DNA of 16,793 bases from Candidatus Dormiibacterota bacterium (GCA_003164475.1 PLTL01000312.1:1-16793), one strand, 5' to 3'. Numbered from the stretch's first letter, positions 1 through 7,993 are shown. Translations and numbers: made by a program. Notes: a model not told the origin generated them from the sequence alone.

Positions 1-646
1 GCTCGCCCGCCTGCAGGGTCGGCTCCAAGGCGGTCTCGGAGAAGATCTGGGAGCTGCCGTTCGCTCCTCCCAGGTCAGCCAGGCCGACGGCGGCGGGAAC
101 GCCAAGGTCCTTCTCAGCCAGCTTGATCATCATCTCGAATGCCTGGCCCTGAGGATCGACCGCCGGGTCGGTCCGGCCGAGCCGGAAGCCGGGGCTGGCC
201 ATCAGGTTGAACAGGTTCAGGATCGGCAGCTGCCCCTTGGCGATCTGCCTTAGCTCAGAAGCGTAGGGACCCTTGGGGTAGTACGCCACCACCAGTGGGC
301 TCCCGGCGAATTGGAGCGCCCAGGTGGTGAACTTGGGCTCGAGCAGGGCCATGGGGGCTTCCCCCACCGGGATGAACACGTTGGGCGTGACCTCGCCGGC
401 CACGATCTCCTGGGCCAGCCCCAGGCTGCCCATCGCCGTCACCTGGTACTGGTAGCCGGTGGCGGTGCTGAAGGCCGGCCCCACGTACTGGTCCATCACC
501 AATTGCAGCGAGCCGGCGCACGCGACATTGGCCAGCTGGGTCGAACTGCTGGCACTGGCAGCAACCCCAGAGAGTGAGCCGACTCCGGCGGCGAGGGTCA
601 GCCCCAGCAGCGTACCCAGCCCCAGCCCACGCATCCACCCTTTCAT
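1..646 (-). CDS. Molybdate/tungstate-type ABC transporter substrate-binding protein, partial (C-terminus outside window)
   Basis: Reading the minus strand from an ATG at 646 gives 215 residues with no stop before the window edge. The first ~33 residues are a Sec-type signal peptide: basic start, a leucine/glycine-rich core and an Ala-Ser-Ala cleavage region, so the protein is exported. The mature part follows the ModA/WtpA pattern: CAGSL at 43-47, MGSLGLAQEI at 72-81, and a GRTDPAVDPQG motif at 157-167 that parallels the G-x-S-D-P-x-x-D-P-x-G stretch of WtpA-type oxyanion-binding proteins. The family captures molybdate or tungstate outside the membrane and delivers it to an ABC permease; permease and ATPase genes, if present, would lie to the left of the window. 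A GGGGGTGA sequence just before the ATG can serve as ribosome binding site. Ligand choice (molybdate, tungstate, or another anion) cannot be decided from sequence. The family assignment is fairly secure. Confidence 0.82.
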   Translation of the reverse strand, partial: MKGWMRGLGLGTLLGLTLAAGVGSLSGVAASASSSTQLANVACAGSLQLVMDQYVGPAFSTATGYQYQVTAMGSLGLAQEIVAGEVTPNVFIPVGEAPMALLEPKFTTWALQFAGSPLVVAYYPKGPYASELRQIAKGQLPILNLFNLMASPGFRLGRTDPAVDPQGQAFEMMIKLAEKDLGVPAAVGLADLGGANGSSQIFSETALEPTLQAGE

Positions 647-661
647 CGTCACCCCCGCACC

Positions 662-755
662 ACTCGCTCTGTGCTGGCTGTGCTTGCCGATTCTCGTGCG
701 GGCGTCAGTGTAACTCGCTCTGTGCTAGCTGCGCTTGCGAACTGTCACCCGGGCG
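662..755. repeat. Imperfect direct repeat in a divergent intergenic region
   Basis: Two copies begin at 662 and 713, a 51-base offset. Each starts ACTCGCTCTGTGCT, and about 25 of the first 27 bases agree; the similarity returns at the end in a CGGGCG or GGGCG block. The pair lies between the start of the exported binding protein and the start of the DUF1707 gene. It could be a double operator or a local duplication; the sequence alone does not tell. Confidence 0.6.
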
Positions 756-829
756 GAGAAGGGACTCGGAGCCGCCGCCACCTCTGCCGATCCGACACCC
801 AGATGGTCGGGGGCGGAGCCGCCCGGTAC

Positions 830-835
830 TAGACT
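830..835 (+). promoter_or_regulatory. -10 hexamer for a leaderless mRNA of the DUF1707 gene
   Basis: TAGACT matches the TANNNT -10 consensus and ends six bases before the GTG start codon at 842. Transcription starting 6-7 bases after the hexamer would begin at the start codon itself. I see no good ribosome binding site and no clear -35 box. Confidence 0.5.
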
Positions 836-841
836 TCGAGG

Positions 842-1486
842 GTGACGGAGCAGCCCTCCCCGCCAACTGGCGACGCCCAACTGGCACCCTCGCTGCAGAC
901 CGTGGCGTCCGACCGCCGTCGCGATCAGACGGTCGAGCTGCTGAGCGCGGCCTGCGCCGACGGCAGGCTCACTCTGGAGGACTTCTCCGACCGTTTGGAG
1001 ACGGCGCTGCAGGCCCGGACCATCCCCGAGCTGGCGGCCCTGGAGGCCGACCTGGGCGTGGCCAGGCCGCTGCCGACGCCGGCTCGTCCGGGGGTGAGGG
1101 CGGCACGGTCCTTCGTGGCGATCATGTCCTCCGCCCATGGCCGGGGCCGCTTGGTGCTGGGGCCGGCCACCCGCGCCCTGGCGGTGATGGGCGAGGTGGT
1201 CCTCGACCTCCGGGGCGCAGAGTTGGCGGCCGGCCACAGCCACATCCAGGCCATCGCCGTGATGGGCTCGGTCAAGGTGGTGGTGCCCGAGGGGCTGAAC
1301 GTCGAGCTCAACGGCCTGGCGCTGATGGGCTCGAAGTCGCTGAAGGGGGGGACCACCCTCCCGCCTCCGGAAGCTCCCGTCATCGAGGTGACCGCGATGG
1401 CGGTCATGGGCGAGGTGGCGGTGGTGATCAAGTCAGCCAAGCCGGGCCGGCGACGGATAGGCCCGTTTGCCTGGGACAGCGACTAG
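842..1486 (+). CDS. DUF1707 and LiaF-like C-terminal domain protein
   Basis: The 214-residue product has two parts. Residues ~22-70 form a DUF1707 domain, with the D-R-x-x-x-V-x-x-L ... G-R-L-T-L-E-D-F-x-x-R-x-x-x-A pattern. Residues ~90-208 contain repeated beta-strand units with hydrophobic V/A-MG turns (AVMGEV, AVMGSV, ALMGSK, AVMGEV), like the C-terminal domain of LiaF-type proteins found in cell-envelope stress modules. There is no signal peptide and no membrane helix, so it is probably cytosolic. The start is a GTG directly after a -10-like hexamer, which suggests a leaderless message. It is transcribed away from the binding-protein gene and converges on the dehydratase gene 22 bases downstream. 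Proteins of this build are common in actinobacteria and have no defined biochemical role; a link to envelope stress is only inferred from the LiaF similarity. Confidence 0.85.
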   Translation: MTEQPSPPTGDAQLAPSLQTVASDRRRDQTVELLSAACADGRLTLEDFSDRLETALQARTIPELAALEADLGVARPLPTPARPGVRAARSFVAIMSSAHGRGRLVLGPATRALAVMGEVVLDLRGAELAAGHSHIQAIAVMGSVKVVVPEGLNVELNGLALMGSKSLKGGTTLPPPEAPVIEVTAMAVMGEVAVVIKSAKPGRRRIGPFAWDSD

Positions 1487-1508
1487 GCCTCCGGCCCCCT
1501 CCGCCCGG

Positions 1509-1868
1509 TCAGCGCTCCGGCCTGCCTCCGCCCAGCGGGGACGCCGCCGCCCGCTCCACCTTGGCGGCCATGATGAAGTCGTTGCGGGTCAGCCCTCCGG
1601 CCGCGTGGGTCGTGAGCTCCACCTCGCAGTAGCCCCATCCCACATGAAGGTCGGGATGATGGCCCTCGTGCTCGGCCAGCATCGCGACCCTGGTCGCCAA
1701 CGCGAAGGCGGCGCCGAAGTTGGGGAAGGCGAAGCGGCGTCGGAGCACCCCGGCGTCGATCGCCCAGGGGCCGCCCAGCTCTGATCCGAGCCGCTCCGCC
1801 TCCTCTGGATCTAGGGTAGGGGTCCCAGCCGTGCAGACCTGGCAGCGCTCCCGGGCCAGCTCGGGCAC
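1509..1868 (-). CDS. Pterin-4a-carbinolamine dehydratase
   Basis: This 119-residue protein carries the hallmark stretch of the family near residues 66-100: E-G-H-H-P-D-L-H-V, then a W-G-Y-C-E-V-E-L-T-T-H core, then G-L-T-x-N-D-F. The two adjacent histidines of the HHPD motif belong to the active site. The enzyme dehydrates 4a-hydroxytetrahydropterin (EC 4.2.1.96), recycling the cofactor of aromatic amino acid hydroxylases; in many bacteria without such hydroxylases the role is unclear. Family members are usually 95-120 residues, so this one is complete. The start is GTG, three bases after the stop of the upstream gene, so it is probably translated by coupling as the last gene of the glgP operon. 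Its association with a glycogen phosphorylase has no obvious metabolic explanation and may be incidental. Confidence 0.88.
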   Translation of the reverse strand: MPELARERCQVCTAGTPTLDPEEAERLGSELGGPWAIDAGVLRRRFAFPNFGAAFALATRVAMLAEHEGHHPDLHVGWGYCEVELTTHAAGGLTRNDFIMAAKVERAAASPLGGGRPER

Positions 1869-1871
1869 GGC

Positions 1872-3617
1872 TCAGGCGCCCCCCGGGCCGCGGGCGCCGG
1901 AGCGCTCCAGGATTCGGGCCGCGATCGCCAGCGCCCCAGCGTAGGTGGCCTCCATGCCCTCGAATTGCAACCCCCGGGCGCCCAGTGTCCGGGCCTGGGT
2001 GTACGGGGTGTCCGACGCGTAGTGGATGACGCCCACCTCCATGACCGGCCGGGTCAGGTCGACCTGTTCCCGGTTGGGGTAGCGGGAGCTCTCACCAGCC
2101 TCCAGCACGGCTCCCAGATAGGGCCCGGTCTCCATCTCCACAACCGTGTAGGAGTCCCGGTAGTAGCCCTCCAGGTAGCCCCGATTCTGGAGGAAGGTGC
2201 TGCGCACCGAGACGGTTCGCTGGCGGTCCAGAACCGACCTCGTCGTTACGAAGGGAGCAACCTGAGGAAAGCCGAAGCAGTTGTTGAGCCAGTAGGTGTT
2301 GCCGCTCTGCTCGTCGTGAATGACGTCCGAGATCATCACGTCCCCCACGTCGGCGTTGAGGGTTGCGGCCTTGCCCAGCACATAGACGCCGTCGACAAGC
2401 TCGGTGGCCTCCAGCACCTGGCGGAGGATGTGATAGGCGCCCAGACCCAGCGGGTACTGGATGTTGAGGATCACGTGGGGCGAACGCCTGAGCGCCCGGG
2501 CTCCCCCGGCCGCCAGCTGGAGTCGGGGGTCGATCCGGAGCGGGTCGAGCCGGTCCAGCACGATCAGCTGGGCGGCCACGTCGGTCCCGGACTGTGAGGG
2601 GACGTGGAAGATCCCCTCGGCACGCTCCTCGCGGCTCCTCGCCTCCCGCTCTTCGGGATGGGTTTCGAACCAGCGCCGGGCGGCGTAGTAGAGGAAGTTG
2701 TGGGGGGAGAGCCGTGAACTCGGCTCTGCCAGCTCGGTGGCGATCTGACGGAGCTCATCATCCCCGGACTCATCAACCCAGGCCGTCACCGCCTCAGCCC
2801 GGTCCCGGGCCACCCCGGAGAGCAGGTTCACCAGGCAGTGAGCGTTGCTGCTGACGAAGTAGACCGGCCGGTCGAGGAGCTGCTCCCGCCGGAGCACGTC
2901 CCCGACTGGCCGCCACCACTCCCTGGTGGCTCGGGCGTAGCCGACCTGGGAGCCGCCCAGGAGCTGGATGCCCAGGTCCATGGGCCGGTCCCTGACAGTG
3001 GCGACGAAGTCCCCCATCCGGGGGCCGAACAGCACCGTCAGCCGGGCCCAGTCGTCCTCTTCGACCTCGAGCAGCGAGGGCGCCTCGGCCAGGAGCGCCT
3101 CCGGATCCAGATCGGCGGCCTGACGGAGCCGGGCATGGGCCTTGTTCCACTCGATCTGGGTCGCGACCAGGATCGGGACCAGGTCGTCGAGATCAGAGCT
3201 GCTGGCGAGTGCGACCGCCAGGGTCCTGCGGGTGCCGTTCCACCACCAGCGACGGCGGCGGGCGGCGGCCACCACCGGCCGCCAGTCGGAGGGCTCGGCG
3301 CCGCCAGTCCGAAGAAGCCGGTCGGGGTACTGGCCCAGGCAGACGTGCTCAAGCTCAAGCACCACCGGAGGCAGACGATGGAGGGCGTAGAGGAAGGCTC
3401 CGCTGTCGAGCCGCTCCTGTGCCCCCAGGGGGTGCAGCGAGGACTCCATCTCCAGGTGGGTGCGCTCCAGCACCTGGAGGCGGATCTCCCCAGACGAGCG
3501 CAGCACCGACCGGTAGGTGCGGACATAGAGCCCTACCCGCTCCTCGCCCGGCATTCGGTCGCCAGCGCGCGACGGCTCAGCGGTCACGGCCGGCCCGGCC
3601 GCGGTCTCGCCCGCCAC
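1872..3617 (-). CDS. Unknown protein with nucleoside-phosphorylase-like C-terminal region
   Basis: This 581-residue soluble protein has no signal peptide or membrane helix. The N-terminal ~330 residues include conserved-looking blocks (YVRTYRSVLRSSGEIR near 31-46; SSDLDDLVPIL ... QIEWNKAH near 138-160) that I associate with an uncharacterised family, possibly DUF6909. The C-terminal part, ~380-575, resembles the nucleoside phosphorylase/nucleosidase superfamily: a VLGKAATLNADVGD block ending in Gly-Asp at 425-426 (compare G-x-x-G-x-L-x-x-x-x-x-x-G-D) and VVEMETG with Glu-Met-Glu at 494-496, the position of the ribose-contacting E-M-E motif. That suggests binding of a nucleoside or a related glycoside, but no reaction is established. 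The GTG start lies four bases after the glgP stop, so the two are translationally coupled; an ATG at 3554 is an alternative start. Existence as a gene is secure; function is not known. Confidence 0.75.
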   Translation of the reverse strand: MAGETAAGPAVTAEPSRAGDRMPGEERVGLYVRTYRSVLRSSGEIRLQVLERTHLEMESSLHPLGAQERLDSGAFLYALHRLPPVVLELEHVCLGQYPDRLLRTGGAEPSDWRPVVAAARRRRWWWNGTRRTLAVALASSSDLDDLVPILVATQIEWNKAHARLRQAADLDPEALLAEAPSLLEVEEDDWARLTVLFGPRMGDFVATVRDRPMDLGIQLLGGSQVGYARATREWWRPVGDVLRREQLLDRPVYFVSSNAHCLVNLLSGVARDRAEAVTAWVDESGDDELRQIATELAEPSSRLSPHNFLYYAARRWFETHPEEREARSREERAEGIFHVPSQSGTDVAAQLIVLDRLDPLRIDPRLQLAAGGARALRRSPHVILNIQYPLGLGAYHILRQVLEATELVDGVYVLGKAATLNADVGDVMISDVIHDEQSGNTYWLNNCFGFPQVAPFVTTRSVLDRQRTVSVRSTFLQNRGYLEGYYRDSYTVVEMETGPYLGAVLEAGESSRYPNREQVDLTRPVMEVGVIHYASDTPYTQARTLGARGLQFEGMEATYAGALAIAARILERSGARGPGGA

Positions 3618-3621
3618 CGCG

Positions 3622-5943
3622 TCACCGGTGGAGGCGGGTCGGGTCGGCCCAGCGCACCGGGGTCTCGGCGGGAAGGGAGGTGTGGCTGGGGAGCCGGGGC
3701 AGCAAGCGCACCGTGAAACTGCACTCGGCGGAGGCCTCGAGCACCAGGCTGCCGAGGTAGCGGTGGCCCCCGTTGGAGTGGTCTCGGTCAGCGATCATCG
3801 GCTCGATCCTGGGAGAGACCAACCGGCCGTCCTGCCCGGTCGTGCCGTAGAGCAGTTCGACCTGGACGTCCTCGGGAGCCAGCTCGCCCAGCTCCACCAG
3901 CGCTTCCACCACCCTCTCCGCCCCTTCCGACTGGGACGGGGCATTCCCCTCACGGGGAAGCACCCGGGCCGATACCGTGGCCCCGGCGAGGTCGCGGCGG
4001 ACCCGCTCCCACCAGCCGCAGTGCACCCGGGCCGAGAGATGGCGGTCGGCCGGACCGAAGACCCAGGCGTCCACCGCCGGCCGGTACATCTGGCCGACGT
4101 AGTCGGCCACCATCCGGGATCCCAGTACCAGCGGGCCGACGGTGGTCAGGGAGTGGCGGACCCGCGCCAGCCAGCGGGCGGGCGGAGCTCCGGGGCGGCG
4201 TTCGAAGAAGGCTGGCACCACCTCGCGCTCCAGCACCTCGAAGAGCGCCTCGGCCTCGAGCCGGTCCCTTTCCTGGCGGTCCAACACATCCTCACGCGAG
4301 GGGATGGCGAAGCCGTTGTCCCCGTCGAAGGCCTCGTCCCACCAGCCATCGCGGATGGAGCAGTTGACAGCACCGCTCAGGGCCGCCTTCTGGCCGCTGG
4401 TGCCGCAGGCCTCCATCGGTCGGCGCGGAGTGTTGAGCCAGAGGTCGGCACCCTGGTAGAGCATCCGCGCCAGCCCGATGTCATAGTCCTCCAGGAACAC
4501 CACTCGGGAGCCCAACCCGCTGGCCCTGGTCACCCGGATCAGCGACTGGATGATCTGCTTCCCCGACCGGTCGGCGGGGTGGGCCTTGCCGGCGATCACC
4601 AGCTGCACCGGGCGGACCGGGTCCATCAGGAGGGCGGCCAGCCGCTCGGGCTGGGAGAAGAGCAGCAGCGCCCGCTTGTACTCCGCCACCCGGCGGGCGA
4701 ACCCGATGGTGAGCGCCCTGGGGTCGAGCACCTCGTTGGTCCACGCCCGTCCCGACTCCGGGGTGCCCCGCTCCCGCTCGGCCCGCTCCAGCCGCCGGCG
4801 CGCACCCGCGATCAGCCGCAGCCGGCCGGGCTGGCGGGCATCCCAGAGGTCCTGGTCGGACGCGACCCTGAGGCGGCCCCAGTCGACCGCCCCATGGACG
4901 CCCCAGCGGGGTCCGAGGAAACGCTCCAGCAGCTGGCCCATCTCCGGCGAGACCCAGTGCTGGGGGTGGACCCCGTTGGTGACCGCCCGGATCGGCACCT
5001 CCTCGGGCAGGAGGTCGGGCCATAGAGGGGCGAACATCCGCTGGCTGACCTGGCGGTGGAGACGAGAGACGGCGTTGGCCTGGCCTGAGAGGCGCAGCCC
5101 CATCACCGCCATGTTGAAGGGGTCCTCGGGGGACTGGCCGGGGAAGTGACCCAGCTCCATGAGCCGGTCAAGGGAGATCCCCACGGCCTGGCACCAGCCA
5201 CTGAAGTAGCGGGCCATGAGCTGACGAGGAAAGTGGTCGATCCCGGCCGGGACCGGGGTGTGGGTGGTGAAGATGGTCCCGGCTCGGGCCGCCTGCAGCG
5301 CCTCCTCGAATCGGAGTCCCTCATCCTGAATCAGCCTGCGGATCCGCTCCAGGACCAGGAATCCGGCATGGCCCTCGTTGCTGTGAAAGAGCAGGGGCCG
5401 CTGGCCCACCAGCTCCAGCGCCTGCACTCCGCCCATCCCCAGCAGGATCTCCTGCTGGAGCCGGTGCTCGGTGTCGCCCCCGTAGAGCCGGTCGGTGACC
5501 TGGGCCAGCCCCCCCGGGTTACCCACACCGGTGCTGTCGAGCAGCAAGAGAGAGAGCCGGCCGATCTGCTGGCGCCAGACCCTGGCCAGGAGCGTCCGCT
5601 CCCCCAGCTCCAGTTCAACCGGCTGCTCGGCGGCCACCACCAGCCCGCAGCCCGCGGGGTCCACTTCCCGGTAGCTGTCCTGCTGCCAGCCATCTCGATC
5701 CAGCCGCTGGTGAGAGTAGCCCAGGTGGTAGAAGAGCCCGACCCCAACCAGAGGCAGGCCCTCGTCGGCACAGACTCTCAGATAGTCCCCGGCCAGCACC
5801 CCCAGCCCCCCCGAGTACTCGGGGATCTGCTCGCTGACTGCGAACTCAGGAGAGAAATAGGCGACCCGGGGCATCGAGCCGGGGAGCAGGGCTTCGGCGA
5901 GGGCAGGAGCCTCCTCCACCCTGAACCGGTCGACGGCGCACAC
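3622..5943 (-). CDS. glgP: Alpha-glucan (glycogen) phosphorylase, GT35
   Basis: The enzyme releases glucose-1-phosphate from alpha-1,4-glucan with inorganic phosphate. From the GTG at 5943 it has 773 residues. VAYFSPEF and YSGGLGVLAGD lie near the N-terminus, HTPVPAG and a TNGVHPQHW block in the middle, and EACGTSGQKAAL with the pyridoxal-phosphate lysine at residue 519, followed by NCSIRDGWWDEA and DGDNGFAI. The C-terminal extension ends in the small beta domain typical of the actinobacterial short type. What is missing is the ~90-residue N-terminal domain (DUF3417) usually found in front of the YFSPEF block: only 24 residues precede it here. The open frame reaches 6129, but that would overlap the divergent aminopeptidase gene; the GTG at 5943 sits six bases behind a TACCTT hexamer and leaves room for two promoters. 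The start is therefore a judgement; the identity is not in doubt. Confidence 0.93.
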   Translation of the reverse strand: MCAVDRFRVEEAPALAEALLPGSMPRVAYFSPEFAVSEQIPEYSGGLGVLAGDYLRVCADEGLPLVGVGLFYHLGYSHQRLDRDGWQQDSYREVDPAGCGLVVAAEQPVELELGERTLLARVWRQQIGRLSLLLLDSTGVGNPGGLAQVTDRLYGGDTEHRLQQEILLGMGGVQALELVGQRPLLFHSNEGHAGFLVLERIRRLIQDEGLRFEEALQAARAGTIFTTHTPVPAGIDHFPRQLMARYFSGWCQAVGISLDRLMELGHFPGQSPEDPFNMAVMGLRLSGQANAVSRLHRQVSQRMFAPLWPDLLPEEVPIRAVTNGVHPQHWVSPEMGQLLERFLGPRWGVHGAVDWGRLRVASDQDLWDARQPGRLRLIAGARRRLERAERERGTPESGRAWTNEVLDPRALTIGFARRVAEYKRALLLFSQPERLAALLMDPVRPVQLVIAGKAHPADRSGKQIIQSLIRVTRASGLGSRVVFLEDYDIGLARMLYQGADLWLNTPRRPMEACGTSGQKAALSGAVNCSIRDGWWDEAFDGDNGFAIPSREDVLDRQERDRLEAEALFEVLEREVVPAFFERRPGAPPARWLARVRHSLTTVGPLVLGSRMVADYVGQMYRPAVDAWVFGPADRHLSARVHCGWWERVRRDLAGATVSARVLPREGNAPSQSEGAERVVEALVELGELAPEDVQVELLYGTTGQDGRLVSPRIEPMIADRDHSNGGHRYLGSLVLEASAECSFTVRLLPRLPSHTSLPAETPVRWADPTRLHR

Positions 5944-5949
5944 GCTGAC

Positions 5950-5955
5950 AAGGTA
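5950..5955 (-). promoter_or_regulatory. Possible -10 hexamer for leaderless glgP message
   Basis: On the minus strand TACCTT is followed by six bases and a GTG in the glgP frame. It fits TANNNT with leaderless spacing, and the same arrangement is seen for the divergent aminopeptidase gene. The hexamer is common by chance, so this remains tentative. Confidence 0.35.
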
Positions 5956-6032
5956 GCGACAAGCAGCCTCGCGGTGCCCATCCACTTCGGTCCAGCTCCC
6001 AGACCACGCGGGGGAGCGACCCAGCGGTCGGC

Positions 6033-6038
6033 TAAGAT
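6033..6038 (+). promoter_or_regulatory. -10 hexamer for leaderless message of the aminopeptidase gene
   Basis: TAAGAT, a good TANNNT match, ends six bases before the ATG at 6045. No Shine-Dalgarno sequence fits in this space, so translation from the very 5' end of the mRNA is likely. A convincing -35 box is not visible. Confidence 0.55.
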
Positions 6039-6044
6039 CGGCCG

Positions 6045-7517
6045 ATGAGCAATGCGGAGGAGGCGTCGCCGACCGAGTCCGAGAGCGCGAACAGATCCAG
6101 CCGCCAGCGGGCCTCCCATGACCAGGCACCCCCGCAGGCCCTGCTTGACTTCATGGCCCAGGGATGGGGCACTCCAGCGCAGGCGGATGCCCGGCCCATC
6201 AGCGGCACTGAGCGTTACCAGGCCCGGCGCCAAGAGCTCTCCCGGCGCTTCCCCGGGCTCCTGATCGTGGTCCCAGCCGGGGTCGAGAAGGTGCGCTCCA
6301 ACGACACCATCTACCCCTTCCGTCCCAGCACCGACTACCTCTACCTGGTGGGCGAGGGGGAGCCTGACGAGGTGATGGTGATGGTGCCCCTCGAAGGCGG
6401 CGGGCACCACGCCCAGATCTTCGCCGAGCCCAGCGCCGACTTCGGCAAGAGCGACTTCTTCACCGACCGGGTCAAGGGGGTCTTCTGGGTCGGCCCGGGC
6501 CGTGGGCTGGCGGTCACCGAGAGTCGGCTCGGGGTGGAGGCCGTGTCGATCGGCGAACTTGCCCCGCTGATCTCCGCCCAGGACCGGGGAGCGGTCCTCC
6601 GCGGGGTCGACCCCACGGTCGACCGGCTCGCCGCCGATCTGGCCGGCCCCGACCGAGAGCTGGCCGAGCAGCTCTCGGAGATGCGCCTGGTCAAGGACGC
6701 GCTGGAGGTGGAACTGCTGGAAGAGGCTTGCACGGTCACCCGTCAGGCCTTCGAGGACGTGGTCCGGGCGCTGCCCCGGGCCCGGACCGAGCGGGACGTG
6801 GAGGCGGTCTTCTTCGCCAGGGCCAGGTCGGCGGGCAACGACACCGGGTACTCGACCATCGCCGCCGCCGGCAGCCACGCCACCGTCCTCCACTGGACCC
6901 ACAACGACGGCCGGGTCGTGCCCGGGGAGCTGCTGCTCCTGGACGCCGGGGTGGAGACCAAGCGCTATTACACCGCCGATATCACCCGGACCTTGCCGAT
7001 CAACGGCCACTTCACCAAGTCCCAGCGCCACGTCTATCAGCTCGTCCATGAGGCCCAGCAGGCGGCGTTCGTCGAGGTTCGCCCGGGCAACGACTTCCTG
7101 GCCCCCCACCGAGCCGCAATGCGGGTCCTGGCCCAGGGACTGGCGGCGATGGGGCTCCTCCCGGTCAGCGCCGAGGAGTCGCTGGACAAGGACAGCCAGC
7201 TCCACCAGCGCTTCACCCTGCACAGCGTGAGCCACATGCTGGGGCTGGATGTCCACGACTGCGCTCGCGCCCGGACCGAGTCCTATCGGCTAGGCAAGCT
7301 GGTGCCGGGGATGGTGCTAACGGTGGAACCCGGGCTCTACTTCCAGCCTCACGACCTCACCGTCCCTGAGGAGTTCCGGGGGATCGGGGTGAGGATCGAG
7401 GACGATGTCCTGGTCACCGCGGACGGCTACCGGCTCCTCAGCCGGGGCCTCCCCTCCGCCCCGGACGAGGTAGAGCGCTGGATGGCTGGGATCTGGGCTG
7501 CTGACCAGCGCCGCTAA
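6045..7517 (+). CDS. pepP: Xaa-Pro aminopeptidase, M24B family
   Basis: The 490-residue product has an aminopeptidase P N-terminal domain (about 55-200; the FRPSTDYLYLVGEGEPD block is typical) and a C-terminal pita-bread catalytic domain. All five dinuclear-metal ligands are visible: D300 in LLDAGVE, D312 in YTADITRT, H397 in HSVSHMLGLDVHD, E428 in VEPGLYF and E452 in RIEDD. The enzyme removes an N-terminal residue preceding proline from peptides, using two manganese ions, in the cytosol. The N-terminal ~35 residues are polar and poorly conserved, which is common in actinobacterial versions. It is transcribed divergently from glgP across about 100 bases and ends 24 bases before the end of the convergent DUF2017 gene. 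The ATG start is supported by a leaderless-type -10 hexamer directly in front. Confidence 0.95.
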   Translation: MSNAEEASPTESESANRSSRQRASHDQAPPQALLDFMAQGWGTPAQADARPISGTERYQARRQELSRRFPGLLIVVPAGVEKVRSNDTIYPFRPSTDYLYLVGEGEPDEVMVMVPLEGGGHHAQIFAEPSADFGKSDFFTDRVKGVFWVGPGRGLAVTESRLGVEAVSIGELAPLISAQDRGAVLRGVDPTVDRLAADLAGPDRELAEQLSEMRLVKDALEVELLEEACTVTRQAFEDVVRALPRARTERDVEAVFFARARSAGNDTGYSTIAAAGSHATVLHWTHNDGRVVPGELLLLDAGVETKRYYTADITRTLPINGHFTKSQRHVYQLVHEAQQAAFVEVRPGNDFLAPHRAAMRVLAQGLAAMGLLPVSAEESLDKDSQLHQRFTLHSVSHMLGLDVHDCARARTESYRLGKLVPGMVLTVEPGLYFQPHDLTVPEEFRGIGVRIEDDVLVTADGYRLLSRGLPSAPDEVERWMAGIWAADQRR

Positions 7518-7541
7518 GCCCTCGGTCCCGCACCCACCCTC

Positions 7542-7991
7542 TCAGGGATCGCTGAGCGCCTCCACCAGCTCCTCTTGGACCCAGCTGAGCAGGTGCAATG
7601 TCGCCAGCGGCGGCCGGCGGTGCTCCTGGGGGCTGAACGCCTCCTCCCAGCCGTCGCTGATGACCCCCAGCCGCTCCGCCAGCGCCAGCCGGAGCAGATT
7701 CAGAGCCCGCAGCCAGACCATCGCCTGCTCGGCGGAGAGCAGGATCCGCTGGTCGGACTGCAGCACCTCCCGGACCTGGGCCAGATCCGCCGCCCGGGAG
7801 TCGGCCAGGTCGGTCCCCACCAGCCGCTGAAACTCCAGCTCGTACTCCTGCTCCTGGTAAGCGCGGGGCCGAGTCCAGCGGGAGAGCTCCACCAGTGGCT
7901 GCAAGCGCTCGACGATCTGCAGCAGGGCCCGGCGTTCTCCCCGGCTCACCCTCAGCTGGACCAGCTCCCCCTGCCGGTTTATCTGGGCCAA
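7542..7991 (-). CDS. DUF2017 family protein
   Basis: This 149-residue protein is mostly helical and acidic, with the V-x-L-x-x-x-E-R-x-x-L beginning, a WLRALNLLRLALAERLG helix near 92-108 and an L-x-x-L-x-W-V-Q-E-E-L end. These, with its place directly behind clpS, identify it as the actinobacterial DUF2017 family. Its biochemical role is unknown; constant pairing with ClpS suggests a part in Clp-dependent proteolysis, but that is inference from gene order. The start is a TTG two bases after the clpS stop, so it is likely translated by reinitiation. No membrane segment or signal peptide is present. Confidence 0.85.
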   Translation of the reverse strand: MAQINRQGELVQLRVSRGERRALLQIVERLQPLVELSRWTRPRAYQEQEYELEFQRLVGTDLADSRAADLAQVREVLQSDQRILLSAEQAMVWLRALNLLRLALAERLGVISDGWEEAFSPQEHRRPPLATLHLLSWVQEELVEALSDP

Positions 7992-7993
7992 GC

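Noticed and set aside
574..1632. 352-residue plus-strand frame over the DUF1707 gene
   Set aside because: It is a frame-shifted shadow, rich in Arg/Gly/Pro; the DUF1707 and LiaF-like motifs are in the other frame.
5778..7256. Long open frame on the minus strand across the start of glgP and most of the aminopeptidase gene
   Set aside because: It is the antisense shadow of the M24 gene, whose five metal ligands are all intact; its translation is low-complexity and contains no domain.
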